Below are positions 1 to 6,727 of a stretch of DNA of 9,853 bases, one piece after another. The stretch's first letter is position 1, and each line of letters opens with the position of its first letter. Under the pieces are notes generated by a model, which saw only the letters and a list, made by a program, of their open reading frames with translations, was not told the origin of the DNA and did not search any database. The translations under genes and the position numbers were made by a program. This DNA is from Christensenella sp. UBA3792. GTDB lineage: Bacteria > Bacillota > Clostridia > Christensenellales > CAG-138. The DNA is taken from assembly GCA_002369195.1 (NCBI GenBank), contig DFEW01000058.1, forward strand, positions 42,768 through 52,620. Direction: 5' to 3'.

Positions 1-392
1 ATGATGCCGATGCGCTCCGGATCGACCGATTCATGCAGCGACAGAAAATCGACCGCCGCCATAAAATCCTCGGTGTTGATGTCCGGCGACGCCATATAGC
101 GCACGTTTCCGCCGCTTTCACCGGTGAACGACGGGTCGAACGCGAGCGTCAAAAAACCGCGCTCCGCCATCGTCTGTGCATACAGACCGGAGCACTGTTC
201 CTTGACCGCGCCGAACGGTCCGCACACCGCGATCGCGGGCAGCGTTCCTTTCGCACCCTTCGGCGCGTACAGATCTGCCGCGAGCGTGATGCCGTATCGG
301 TTCAAAAACGTGACCTTGCAATGGTCGACCGCTTCGCTCTTTTGAAATGTCTTATCCCAGTCCCGTGTCAGCTGCAGCTGTTCCTTTTGCAT
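1..392 (-). CDS. Alpha/beta hydrolase, dienelactone hydrolase-like, C-terminus cut off by window edge
   Basis: This leftward gene is truncated by the window edge; 130 N-terminal codons are visible. The ATG at 390-392 follows a strong AGGAGG (401-406 on this strand). The protein starts MQKEQLQLTRDWDKTFQKSE. It then shows the first strands of an alpha/beta-hydrolase core: ITLAADLYAPKG (about residues 35-46), LPAIAVCGPFGAVKEQ (51-66, oxyanion-loop region) and GFLTLAFDPSFTGESGG (about 78-94). It ends at VDPERIGII, which in this family directly precedes the nucleophile elbow (GxSxG or GxCxG), so the catalytic residue lies just outside the window. No signal peptide is seen, so it is probably cytoplasmic. 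The layout resembles dienelactone hydrolase/YcjY-type hydrolases; the substrate is unknown. It is divergent from a MerR regulator gene, and its promoter has the MerR-type 19-bp spacer, so it is probably that regulator's target. Family call is good, specific function unknown. Confidence 0.85.
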   Translation of the reverse strand, partial: MQKEQLQLTRDWDKTFQKSEAVDHCKVTFLNRYGITLAADLYAPKGAKGTLPAIAVCGPFGAVKEQCSGLYAQTMAERGFLTLAFDPSFTGESGGNVRYMASPDINTEDFMAAVDFLSLHESVDPERIGI

Positions 393-414
393 CGAAAAAT
401 CCTCCTGTTCGGCG

Positions 415-443
415 TTGCATTTGTGTAAAACCTGTGTTACAAT
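415..443 (+). promoter_or_regulatory. merR promoter, extended -10
   Basis: TTGCAT (415-420), a 17-bp spacer, and TACAAT (438-443) preceded by TGT form an extended -10 promoter reading into the MerR gene. The -35 matches consensus at only three positions. Predicted start is near 450, with a leader of about 59 nt. It overlaps the start site of the opposing hydrolase promoter. The MerR operator spacer (454-472) falls just downstream of this start, so bound MerR would also be expected to repress its own gene. Confidence 0.55.
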
Positions 444-447
444 CCTT

Positions 448-478
448 ATGATACAACCTAAACCTGACTTTATGTCAA
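448..478 (-). promoter_or_regulatory. Hydrolase promoter with 19-bp spacer, likely MerR-controlled
   Basis: Read on the minus strand, a perfect -35 TTGACA (473-478) is separated by 19 bp (454-472) from a good -10 TATCAT (448-453). Normal sigma-A spacers are 17 bp. A 19-bp spacer between strong hexamers is the hallmark of promoters that MerR-family proteins activate by untwisting DNA. The spacer holds a repeated AGGTT (AGGTTTAGGTT) and only a weak dyad, so the exact operator is uncertain. Predicted transcription start is near 441, giving a leader of about 49 nt. Confidence 0.65.
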
Positions 479-508
479 GCATTTCTTTGAAAAAAGAAGG
501 AGATTTTT

Positions 509-946
509 ATGATGACGATCGGACAGGTTTCCGAGCAGTTCGGCATACCGATTTCCACCCTGCGCTACTACGACCGGGAAGGGCTGTTTCCGGACATGGA
601 ACGGCAGTCCGGCATCCGCCGCTTCGGTGCGCGGGAGCTCGAAGCGCTGCGCGTGATCGAATGTCTGAAGGCGTCGGGCATGGAGATTAAGGATATCAAG
701 CGGTTTATGGCATGGTGTACGGAAGGCGCAAAGACCTATCCGCAGCGAAAAGCGCTGTTCGAAACGCGAAAAGCCGCGGTGGAGGAGGAAATGCGCGCGC
801 TCGAAAAGACGCTCGATATGCTTCGGTTCAAATGCTGGTATTACGAAACGGCGATTGCGGACGGCAGCGAGGATCGGCTCGCCGCCATGATACCGGACGG
901 CTTGCCGAAAGAGATCAAGGCATATTACGAAAACGCCCACTCGTAA
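509..946 (+). CDS. MerR-family transcriptional regulator (AdhR/YyaN-like)
   Basis: A 145-residue DNA-binding regulator. Residues 2-70 form the winged HTH typical of MerR: MTIGQVSEQFGIPISTLRYY, then DREGLFP and GIRRFGARELEAL. Residues 75-110 are a charged helix expected to form the antiparallel dimer coiled coil, followed by a short C-terminal tail. There is no large ligand-binding domain, as in the small AdhR, NmlR and YyaN-type regulators. Cys52, in ECLKASGMEI, falls about where those regulators carry their conserved sensing cysteine; Cys70 and Cys109 are also present. This suggests, but does not prove, sensing of aldehydes or other electrophiles. An AAGGAG at 497-502 lies 6 nt before the ATG; a second ATG directly follows (512), so the start could be one codon later. 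The likely target is the divergent hydrolase, plus autoregulation. The stop codon lies in the loop of the terminator hairpin. Confidence 0.93.
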   Translation: MMTIGQVSEQFGIPISTLRYYDREGLFPDMERQSGIRRFGARELEALRVIECLKASGMEIKDIKRFMAWCTEGAKTYPQRKALFETRKAAVEEEMRALEKTLDMLRFKCWYYETAIADGSEDRLAAMIPDGLPKEIKAYYENAHS

Positions 947-959
947 GCGGGCGTTTTTT
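930..959 (+). terminator. Intrinsic terminator after merR, shared with convergent yczE-like gene
   Basis: A 9-bp perfect stem, AAAACGCCC (930-938) with GGGCGTTTT (949-957), closes a 10-nt loop and runs into six T (954-959). The merR stop codon (944-946) is in the loop. The stop of the opposing membrane-protein gene (959-961) touches the T-run. On the minus strand four T follow the stem, so weaker termination in that direction is possible. Confidence 0.88.
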
Positions 960-1642
960 CAGTTGCGATGAAAGATCACGCGGAACGAGTCGCGCAGGCG
1001 CTGATGCCGGATGGCGGTCGCGTCGAAGCGCACGGTGCGGAACGCCAGCTGCATGATCGGACCTGCGCCGAATGCGCAGAGAATCGTTCCGATGCCGACC
1101 GGACCGCCGAGCAGCCAGCCGACGAGCGTGGCGGTGCCGAGGATCGCGATGCTGACGACGCCGATCGGGATGCGCCTGACGCGCTTTGCGAGACCGACCA
1201 TCAGCGTATCGCGCGGACCGCAGCCGAGCGACGCGATCATATAGGTGTACTGCGTATATGCGAGCACGAACAGTCCCGCGATCAGCAGGGGAATGCCGGT
1301 CAGCAGCGAGGAGCAGGGTGGGATCGGATCGATCCAATTGAAGAAGTCGACCGACTTGCCGACGACGATCGCGTCGATGAACATCGCAATGCCGATCGGT
1401 TCCTTCAGGAGAATGTCGATCAGAAGGATCGAGACGGACACGGCGATCGACGCGGTTCCGTACAGGATGCCGAACGTCTTGGAAATGCCGAGGTTCAGCA
1501 CGTCCCACGGCGCTGCGCCGATGTTGGCGCGGATCGTCAGATACAGCCCGAATCCGTTGACGAACAAGCTGACCGCCGCGATCAGCATGTTGATCAGAAT
1601 TGCACCTGCTGTGCGATTTTCCCGCAAGTCCGTTCTTGTCAT
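959..1642 (-). CDS. YczE/YyaS/YitT-family integral membrane protein
   Basis: A 227-residue multi-pass membrane protein with about five hydrophobic segments (roughly residues 13-36, 60-79, 83-97, 114-135 and 158-178, with a further weaker stretch near 182-200). Family-like motifs are ANIGAAPWDVLNLG (39-52), LGCGPRDTLMVGL (139-151) and GGPVGIGTI (179-187), and a basic tail contains RHQRL. These match the YczE-type membrane proteins of Bacillota, whose molecular role is poorly known; Bacillus YczE has been linked to surfactin production. The ATG at 1640-1642 follows a modest GAGGGG with short spacing; no better start is seen upstream. The gene is convergent with merR and divergent from the esterase gene, so it is a single-gene transcription unit. 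Family call is firm; function cannot be stated. Confidence 0.85.
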   Translation of the reverse strand: MTRTDLRENRTAGAILINMLIAAVSLFVNGFGLYLTIRANIGAAPWDVLNLGISKTFGILYGTASIAVSVSILLIDILLKEPIGIAMFIDAIVVGKSVDFFNWIDPIPPCSSLLTGIPLLIAGLFVLAYTQYTYMIASLGCGPRDTLMVGLAKRVRRIPIGVVSIAILGTATLVGWLLGGPVGIGTILCAFGAGPIMQLAFRTVRFDATAIRHQRLRDSFRVIFHRN

Positions 1643-1669
1643 AAGCCCCTCTTTTTGCCCTATGCGCCT

Positions 1670-1698
1670 ATGATAGGACAGTTGCGCGCCAAAAGCAA
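1670..1698 (-). promoter_or_regulatory. Promoter of the YczE-like gene
   Basis: On the minus strand, TTGCTT (1693-1698), a 17-bp spacer and TATCAT (1670-1675) give a reasonable sigma-A promoter, with a leader of about 21 nt. The -10 sits in a perfect short palindrome CCTATGATAGG (1667-1677), which could be a regulator site or chance. Confidence 0.5.
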
Positions 1699-1737
1699 GG
1701 AGAATCGCAAAAGAAACTGGAATCCGCGTGCGATATA

Positions 1738-1746
1738 TGCTATACT
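1738..1746 (+). promoter_or_regulatory. Extended -10 promoter of the esterase-GH31 operon
   Basis: TGC directly followed by TATACT (1741-1746) is a strong extended -10. At 17 bp upstream there is only TGGAAT (1718-1723), a poor -35, so initiation probably relies on the extended -10 or on an activator. Predicted start is near 1753, about 25 nt before the ATG. It lies back to back with the yczE promoter. Confidence 0.55.
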
Positions 1747-1777
1747 TTTTCCGATCAATTCACGGGAGCGAACCAAG

Positions 1778-3136
1778 ATGGAGACCGAAACAAAACAGGA
1801 ACTGATGCTGCAAACGCCGTGCGGTGCGCTGCGCGGGATCGAGAACGCGCAATGCAGCATGTTTTTGGGCGTGCCGTTTGCGCATGCGGCGCGATTTGCG
1901 TACGCAAAGCCGGTCACGGCGTGGGAGGGCGTGCTCGACGCGACGAAGCCCGGACCCGCCTGCCCGCAGAATCGCGCGGTGCACGAGCACTTCGAGCATC
2001 CGACGCGCCTCTTTTATCACCGAGAATTTCGCGAGGGACAGCAGTTTACCTACGATGAGGACTGCCTGAACCTGAACATCTATGCGCCCAAAGGAGCGAG
2101 CAAGGCGCCGGTCATCGTCTTCTTTTACGGCGGAGGATTCGATTCGGGCATCAATTGGGAAAGCCCGTTCGACGGCACGGCGCTCGCGCAGCGCGGGATC
2201 ATCACCGTCTTTGCCAACTATCGCGTCGGCATTCTCGGCTACCTTGCGCACGAGGAGCTCAAAAACCGGTACGGGCGCGAGGGCAATTTCGGGCTCGACG
2301 ATCAGCTTTGCGCGATCCGCTGGGTTAAGGCAAACATCGCCGCGTTCGGCGGGGATGCGGACAATATCACGCTGATGGGGCAGAGCGCAGGCGCGATCTC
2401 GATCCAGTACCTGTGCCTCAATCCCGAAAACGCGGGGCTGTTCCACCGTGCGATCATGCTGTCAGGCGCAGGACAGTTTCCGAAGTTCTCCCTGCCAAAG
2501 CCCGCCGAACTCGCGCGCGCCTACTGGCTGCAGTTTATGGAAACCGCGGGCGTCAAGAACTTTGACGAACTGAAAACCGCGCCGCTTGATTTGCTGTTTG
2601 AAACCGTCGAGCGGATGAAGGCGATCCGCAAGGATGCGATCTACTACACCATGCCGGTGATCGACGGCGTGCTGCTGCCCGACCGCGTGGATCGGCTGAT
2701 CGCAAACCCGCTGCCGATCGATTACCTGATCGGCTACACGAACAACGACATGTTCGCGCCCGTCATGGCGTGGATCGGCAACCGCTTCGCAAAGCGGAAC
2801 GACGCGTTCGTGTACTACTTCGATCTGAACGCGCCGGGCGACGACAACCGCGCGTTCCATTCGTGCGATCTGCGCTATGTGTTCGGCACGCTCGAAGGCA
2901 GCTGGAGACCGTACGCGAAGCGCGATTACGAGGCGTCGGAGCAGCTGCAGAAGTATTTGTCCGACTTTGCCCGCTGCGGCGATCCCAACGGCACGGGGCT
3001 TCCCGCATGGAAGCGCGTGGGACGCGGACCGTCGGCGCATGTGCTGCACATTTCGCAGAAGGGGACGAAGATGGGGCATGCGCACTACGGCACGCTGCTG
3101 AAGAACATGCTGACCAAGGGGGATCCGAAGGCATGA
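1778..3136 (+). CDS. Type-B carboxylesterase (alpha/beta hydrolase)
   Basis: A 452-residue esterase of the carboxylesterase type-B family, which hydrolyses carboxylic esters. Motifs in order: FLGVPFA near residue 29; EDCLNLNIYAP (94-104, the family signature); FFYGGGFD (115-122, oxyanion hole); FGGDADNITLMGQSAGA (190-206) with the nucleophile Ser203 in GQSAG; TNND (321-324), where Asp324 may be the acid; and AFHSCDLRYVFG (359-370) with the catalytic His361. No signal peptide is seen, so it should act in the cytoplasm. At 452 residues it is somewhat shorter than typical members (about 480-550). The ATG at 1778 was chosen for its GGGAG at 1764-1768 and position just after the promoter; the open frame runs on upstream only as a shadow of the opposing gene. 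It overlaps the GH31 gene by four bases, implying joint expression. It may remove acyl groups from an imported glycoside; substrate not known. Confidence 0.92.
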   Translation: METETKQELMLQTPCGALRGIENAQCSMFLGVPFAHAARFAYAKPVTAWEGVLDATKPGPACPQNRAVHEHFEHPTRLFYHREFREGQQFTYDEDCLNLNIYAPKGASKAPVIVFFYGGGFDSGINWESPFDGTALAQRGIITVFANYRVGILGYLAHEELKNRYGREGNFGLDDQLCAIRWVKANIAAFGGDADNITLMGQSAGAISIQYLCLNPENAGLFHRAIMLSGAGQFPKFSLPKPAELARAYWLQFMETAGVKNFDELKTAPLDLLFETVERMKAIRKDAIYYTMPVIDGVLLPDRVDRLIANPLPIDYLIGYTNNDMFAPVMAWIGNRFAKRNDAFVYYFDLNAPGDDNRAFHSCDLRYVFGTLEGSWRPYAKRDYEASEQLQKYLSDFARCGDPNGTGLPAWKRVGRGPSAHVLHISQKGTKMGHAHYGTLLKNMLTKGDPKA

Positions 3137-5133
3137 AGTTCGACCATCGATTCTCGCTGAAACGCGCCGAACCGTCCCTTCGCGTATACGAGGCGGACGG
3201 CGTCACGGCGCGGCTCGATTTCTTCTCGCATATCTTGCGCGTCGCAATCCTTGCGCCGAACGTTCCGCTGCTTCCGACCTACAGCGTATGCCCGAACGGA
3301 GAGCCGCCGACGGAGGGACGCGACAAACTGTCCGCGGACGGGCTTGAACCGGCGGCGCCGCAGGTGGATGAGGACGAAACGACAGTCCGCTTTGCGCTGG
3401 ACGGCGTGCGGTTTTCGGTCGAAAAGAAAAACTTCCGCATCTGCGCCGAGACCGACGCGGGCGTTCTGTACCGCGATCGCAGCGGGCTTGCGTATAACTT
3501 CGCGGGCGAGCTCGGACGCGGCAGCGTGCATTACAGCGATCGGTTCGAGGGTCAGCGCATTTTCGGACTCGGCGACAAGTGCGGACCGGTCGACAAGGCG
3601 AACATGCGCTTTGCGCTGGCGGCGACCGACTCGATGGGCTATTCCGCCGCGTACAGCGATCCGCTCTATAAGCAGATTCCGTTCTATCTCTGCTCGCACA
3701 GCGCGGGCAGCTACGGGCTGTTTTACGATACGTATTCGAACGGCACCGTCGACTTCGGCGTCGAGCACGACAACTACTTCGAGCCGTTTCAGTCGGTTCG
3801 GTTCGATGAGGAGAATATGGTGTTCTACCTGATCCTCGGCTATACGGTCGAGATCGTGCAGCGCTTCAACGCGCTGTGCGGACCGATCGCACCGGTGCCG
3901 CAATGGGCGTTTTCGTACACCGGCAGCACGATGGAATACACCGATGCGCCGGATGCGGACGCACAGCTGCGCGGCTTTTTGACCCAATGCGAGCGCAGCG
4001 GCATCCGTGCGGGCGGATTTTGGATGTCGAGCGGCTACACGCAGATCGGCGAGCGCCGGTGCGTGTTTCACTGGAACACAGAGAAGATTCCCTCGCCAGA
4101 GGCGCTTGCGGCGCATTTTCGGGCGCACGGCGTGCAGCTGATCGCGAACGTGAAGCCGGCGTTTTTGACCGAGCATCCGCTGTACGGCATGATCGCGGCG
4201 AACGGCTGGTTTTTGCACGATGCCGACGGCAGCCCTGCGCAGTTCCCATTCTGGGGCGGCATGGCGAGCTATCTCGATTTCACAAATCCCGGCGCGTACG
4301 CGTTCTGGAAGGACTGCGTGAAGAAGCAGCTGGTTGAAAAGGGCTATCCGCATATCTGGAACGACAACAACGAATACGACGTGACGGACGAATCGATCCT
4401 CGCCGACGGCTTCGGACATCCGGTCCAAGCGGTGCGCATCCGTCCGCTGTTCTCCTATCTGATGGCGCGGGCAAGCCGCGAGGCGTGCGTCGAAGCGGGC
4501 GTCGAGACGCCGTTCAACGTTTCGCGATGCGCGATCGCCGGAACGCAGCGCGTCGCGTCCACGTGGACGGGCGACAACTATACGAGCTTTCCGGAACTGC
4601 GCGCCGATCATTGGCAGAACATGACGATGGCGCTGTCGGGGTTCCATTTCTTCGGGCCGGATGTCGGCGGCTTTGCCGGTCCGAAACCCTCGGAGGAACT
4701 GTTCCTCCGGTGGCTGCAGTACGGGGTATTCCTGCCGCGCTTTACGCTGCATTCCTGGAAGCCGGGCGAGCCGAGCACGATGCCGTGGCTGTATCCCGAT
4801 CGCATGGAAACGGTCAAAAAGCTGTTCGCCCTTCGCGAATCGCTCGTTCCGTACCTGTATGCGCAGAGCGAACGGCGCAGAGCGCGAAACCTTCCGCTGA
4901 TCGCGCCGGTGTTCCTGTTCGATCCGTCCTTCGATCCGCAGAGCGACTGCTTCCTTTGCGGGGACGACCTGTTCGTCTGTCCGGTGTTCGACGAAGGCGC
5001 GACGCAGGTGACCGTCGCCCTGCCGGAAGGCGCATGGAAGCTTCGCGGGACGGGGGAGACGCACGGCTGCGGCGAAACGCTGACCGTGCAGTGCGCAATC
5101 GACGATTTGCCGGTATGGTTTCAAAGAGCATGA
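3133..5133 (+). CDS. Glycoside hydrolase family 31 (alpha-glycosidase)
   Basis: A 666-residue GH31 retaining alpha-glycosidase. It has an N-terminal beta-sandwich (about 1-250, with RIFGLGDKCGPVDK near 142-155), a (beta/alpha)8 barrel (about 255-575) and a short C-terminal beta domain. The nucleophile is Asp411 in IWNDNNEYDV, where many family members have W-x-D-M-N-E. The acid/base is Asp481 in STWTGDNYTSF. FHFFGPDVGGF (504-514) is a conserved substrate-pocket segment. No signal peptide is visible, so it probably acts on imported oligosaccharides or glycosides. It is shorter than many GH31 enzymes and appears to lack the distal C-terminal domain. GH31 covers alpha-glucosidases, alpha-xylosidases and other alpha-glycosidases; substrate cannot be assigned. 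The ATG at 3133 overlaps the esterase stop (ATGA), with AAGGGGG at 3116-3122, indicating translational coupling. A terminator follows directly. Confidence 0.93.
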   Translation: MKFDHRFSLKRAEPSLRVYEADGVTARLDFFSHILRVAILAPNVPLLPTYSVCPNGEPPTEGRDKLSADGLEPAAPQVDEDETTVRFALDGVRFSVEKKNFRICAETDAGVLYRDRSGLAYNFAGELGRGSVHYSDRFEGQRIFGLGDKCGPVDKANMRFALAATDSMGYSAAYSDPLYKQIPFYLCSHSAGSYGLFYDTYSNGTVDFGVEHDNYFEPFQSVRFDEENMVFYLILGYTVEIVQRFNALCGPIAPVPQWAFSYTGSTMEYTDAPDADAQLRGFLTQCERSGIRAGGFWMSSGYTQIGERRCVFHWNTEKIPSPEALAAHFRAHGVQLIANVKPAFLTEHPLYGMIAANGWFLHDADGSPAQFPFWGGMASYLDFTNPGAYAFWKDCVKKQLVEKGYPHIWNDNNEYDVTDESILADGFGHPVQAVRIRPLFSYLMARASREACVEAGVETPFNVSRCAIAGTQRVASTWTGDNYTSFPELRADHWQNMTMALSGFHFFGPDVGGFAGPKPSEELFLRWLQYGVFLPRFTLHSWKPGEPSTMPWLYPDRMETVKKLFALRESLVPYLYAQSERRRARNLPLIAPVFLFDPSFDPQSDCFLCGDDLFVCPVFDEGATQVTVALPEGAWKLRGTGETHGCGETLTVQCAIDDLPVWFQRA

Positions 5134-5141
5134 ACGAAAAG

Positions 5142-5174
5142 AATACCCGATCGGAAAACCGGTCGGGTATTTTT
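5142..5174. terminator. Bidirectional terminator between the GH31 and symporter genes
   Basis: Two 13-nt arms, 5142-5154 and 5159-5171, pair with one T-G wobble around an AAAA loop. The stem is followed by TTTTT (5170-5174) on the plus strand. On the minus strand the hairpin is followed by TTCTTTT, so it can also end the convergent symporter transcript, whose stop is at 5182. Confidence 0.92.
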
Positions 5175-5181
5175 GCGTTTT

Positions 5182-6666
5182 TCAGATCTCGATCTGCTTT
5201 TGCTCGTAGGACTCTTTGAGCGCGCGTTCCTTTTGCTCCTGCAGCGCGGCGACGCGGCGCTTCGAGAGCGGATACGCAACGAACAGCAGGATCGCCATGA
5301 TGCCGAACAGCACGGCGGGGATCAGCGTCGCAAGATCGTACATGATCTTCAGGTTCTGCGGCGTCTGCACCGCGCCCTTTTCATAGCGGTAATGCATACC
5401 GAGCAGCGCCCCGTTGACGCAGACGGCGGACAGCACCTGCCCGAGCTTGCGGAAGAAGTTGAACACCGAATACGCGGTGCCGGCATCGCGCGAGCCGGTC
5501 TTGACCTCGATGTCGTCGGTCGAGTCGGTCACCATCGCCCACAGCTGCATGACCAGCGTCGTCAGTCCGCACCCGCTCAGGAAGTTCATCGCAAGGAAGA
5601 TCCAGATGAGCTTGCCCGGCTCCATGCCCTTTAAGAAGAACAGGACGAGGTTCGAGAGCGCGGCAACCGTCAGCCCTACGGCCGTGATCTCCTTTTTGCC
5701 GATCTTTCTTGCCAGACCGGGCAGGAAGAACATGAAGATCAGCATCGGCGAATAGGTGCATGCCTGCGTCGCAAGGTTCATCCAGTTCGCGTGGAAGTAG
5801 TCGTCAAAGAGGTAGGTATAGAAGCTTTGCGTGAACATCTGTCCGGAGAGCAGCAGCATCGAAACGAGACTGATCGCAACGAACGCGCGGTTTTTGAACA
5901 GCAGTCCGATCGCCTTTTTCGTCGCGCCCTTTTCCTTGGGCTGCGGCTTCGTTTTGACGCGCTCGCGGTTCATCGTATAGGCGAGGATCAGAAGCGCCGC
6001 CGACACGACCGCCATGATGATGACGCCGGTGATGACGGGACGGTACTGCATATCGGTGATCGCCTTGCCGTTCTCGCCGAGCACGACGCTGCCGGACGCA
6101 TCGACACGCTTTGCATACGCGAAGCTTGCGATCAAAAGCACCGGGATCGAGCCGAGCGCCGCGCCGATTGAGCGGAACACGGACAGCTTGCTGCGCTCCT
6201 TATCGTCGGTCGTCACGACGGATGCCAGCGAGCCGTACGGGATCTGCAGCATCGTGTACGCCATGCCGAACAGCACGTAGGTCACGGTCGCGTAGATGCA
6301 GGAAAAGAGCATGTGCTCCGGTTCGCCCATGTTCGGAAGCTTGACGAACATCAGCACGCCGCACACCGCAAGCGGCAGGGCGGCATACAGCACCCACGGA
6401 CGGTAGCGTCCGGCACGGGTGGGCTGCGCGGTGTCCGCGATGCGTCCCATGATCGGGTCGTTGATCGCGTCCCAGATGCGCGCACCGATGAACATCAGCA
6501 TGATAAACAGCGGACTTAAGTGCAAGATATCGGTGTAATACTTTTGCAGCAGGGTCGTAACGAGACTGAATATGAGACAGCCCGCGGCGTCGATCATGCC
6601 GTAGCCCAGATAGTCCTTGAACTTCAACCCGCTTGTACGGGCGATGTACCGGTTCGATTGTTCCAT
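5182..6666 (-). CDS. GPH-family (MFS) glycoside:cation symporter
   Basis: A 494-residue inner-membrane transporter with about 12 hydrophobic segments, of the glycoside-pentoside-hexuronide:cation symporter type (MelB/XynB-like). Diagnostic stretches are KDYLGYGMID near the start, GARIWDAINDPIMGRIAD (about residues 61-78), GRYRPWVLYAALPLA and IPYGSLASVVTTDDKERSKLS. In MelB-type proteins the acidic residues of the WDAxNDP helix take part in cation coupling. There is no fused PTS IIA domain; the C-terminus is a charged, Gln/Glu/Lys-rich tail. I chose the ATG at 6664-6666 because GGAGGA (6671-6676) lies 4 nt upstream. The earlier in-frame ATG at 6691-6693 lies before the predicted transcription start. 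The gene converges on the esterase-GH31 operon and is downstream of an AraC regulator, so it may import the glycoside those enzymes degrade or a sugar (acid) for the kinase operon. Confidence 0.92.
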   Translation of the reverse strand: MEQSNRYIARTSGLKFKDYLGYGMIDAAGCLIFSLVTTLLQKYYTDILHLSPLFIMLMFIGARIWDAINDPIMGRIADTAQPTRAGRYRPWVLYAALPLAVCGVLMFVKLPNMGEPEHMLFSCIYATVTYVLFGMAYTMLQIPYGSLASVVTTDDKERSKLSVFRSIGAALGSIPVLLIASFAYAKRVDASGSVVLGENGKAITDMQYRPVITGVIIMAVVSAALLILAYTMNRERVKTKPQPKEKGATKKAIGLLFKNRAFVAISLVSMLLLSGQMFTQSFYTYLFDDYFHANWMNLATQACTYSPMLIFMFFLPGLARKIGKKEITAVGLTVAALSNLVLFFLKGMEPGKLIWIFLAMNFLSGCGLTTLVMQLWAMVTDSTDDIEVKTGSRDAGTAYSVFNFFRKLGQVLSAVCVNGALLGMHYRYEKGAVQTPQNLKIMYDLATLIPAVLFGIMAILLFVAYPLSKRRVAALQEQKERALKESYEQKQIEI

Positions 6667-6670
6667 AGCT

Positions 6671-6676
6671 TCCTCC
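6671..6676 (-). promoter_or_regulatory. Ribosome binding site deciding the symporter start
   Basis: GGAGGA on the minus strand, 4 nt before the ATG at 6664-6666. It selects this start over the ATG nine codons upstream, which has no such site. Confidence 0.8.
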
Positions 6677-6695
6677 GATCCCATTTCTCTCATTC

Positions 6696-6724
6696 AGTAT
6701 AGCACGCAAGCGCGACCGATGCAA
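6696..6724 (-). promoter_or_regulatory. Symporter promoter, extended -10
   Basis: On the minus strand, TTGCAT (6719-6724), a 17-bp spacer and TATACT (6696-6701) preceded by TGC form an extended -10 promoter. Predicted start is near 6689, giving a leader of about 22 nt. The -35 begins only three bases after the AraC-family stop codon. Read on the plus strand the -35 contains TGCAAT (6720-6725), the core of the repeat found upstream of the kinase gene. Confidence 0.65.
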
Positions 6725-6727
6725 TCG

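Noticed and set aside
470..940. 156-codon minus-strand frame opposite merR
   Set aside because: Antisense shadow; the MerR HTH on the plus strand is unambiguous and has a strong ribosome binding site.
968..1777. Upstream in-frame extension of the esterase gene (270 codons)
   Set aside because: It lies antisense to the YczE-like gene, has a composition (D/R/E/A rich) typical of a shadow frame, and the promoter and ribosome binding site for the ATG at 1778 lie within it.
2770..3132. N-terminal extension of the GH31 frame into the esterase gene
   Set aside because: The segment overlaps conserved esterase residues including the His361 region; the ATGA overlap start at 3133 fits the GH31 domain boundary and coupling.
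3085..5124. 679-codon open frame antisense to the GH31 gene
   Set aside because: It mirrors GH31 codons in a high-GC genome, is rich in Arg/Ala with no recognisable domain, and has no ribosome binding site; the plus-strand GH31 motifs are intact.
6691..6693. Alternative upstream ATG for the symporter
   Set aside because: No ribosome binding site, and it lies before the predicted transcription start near 6689.
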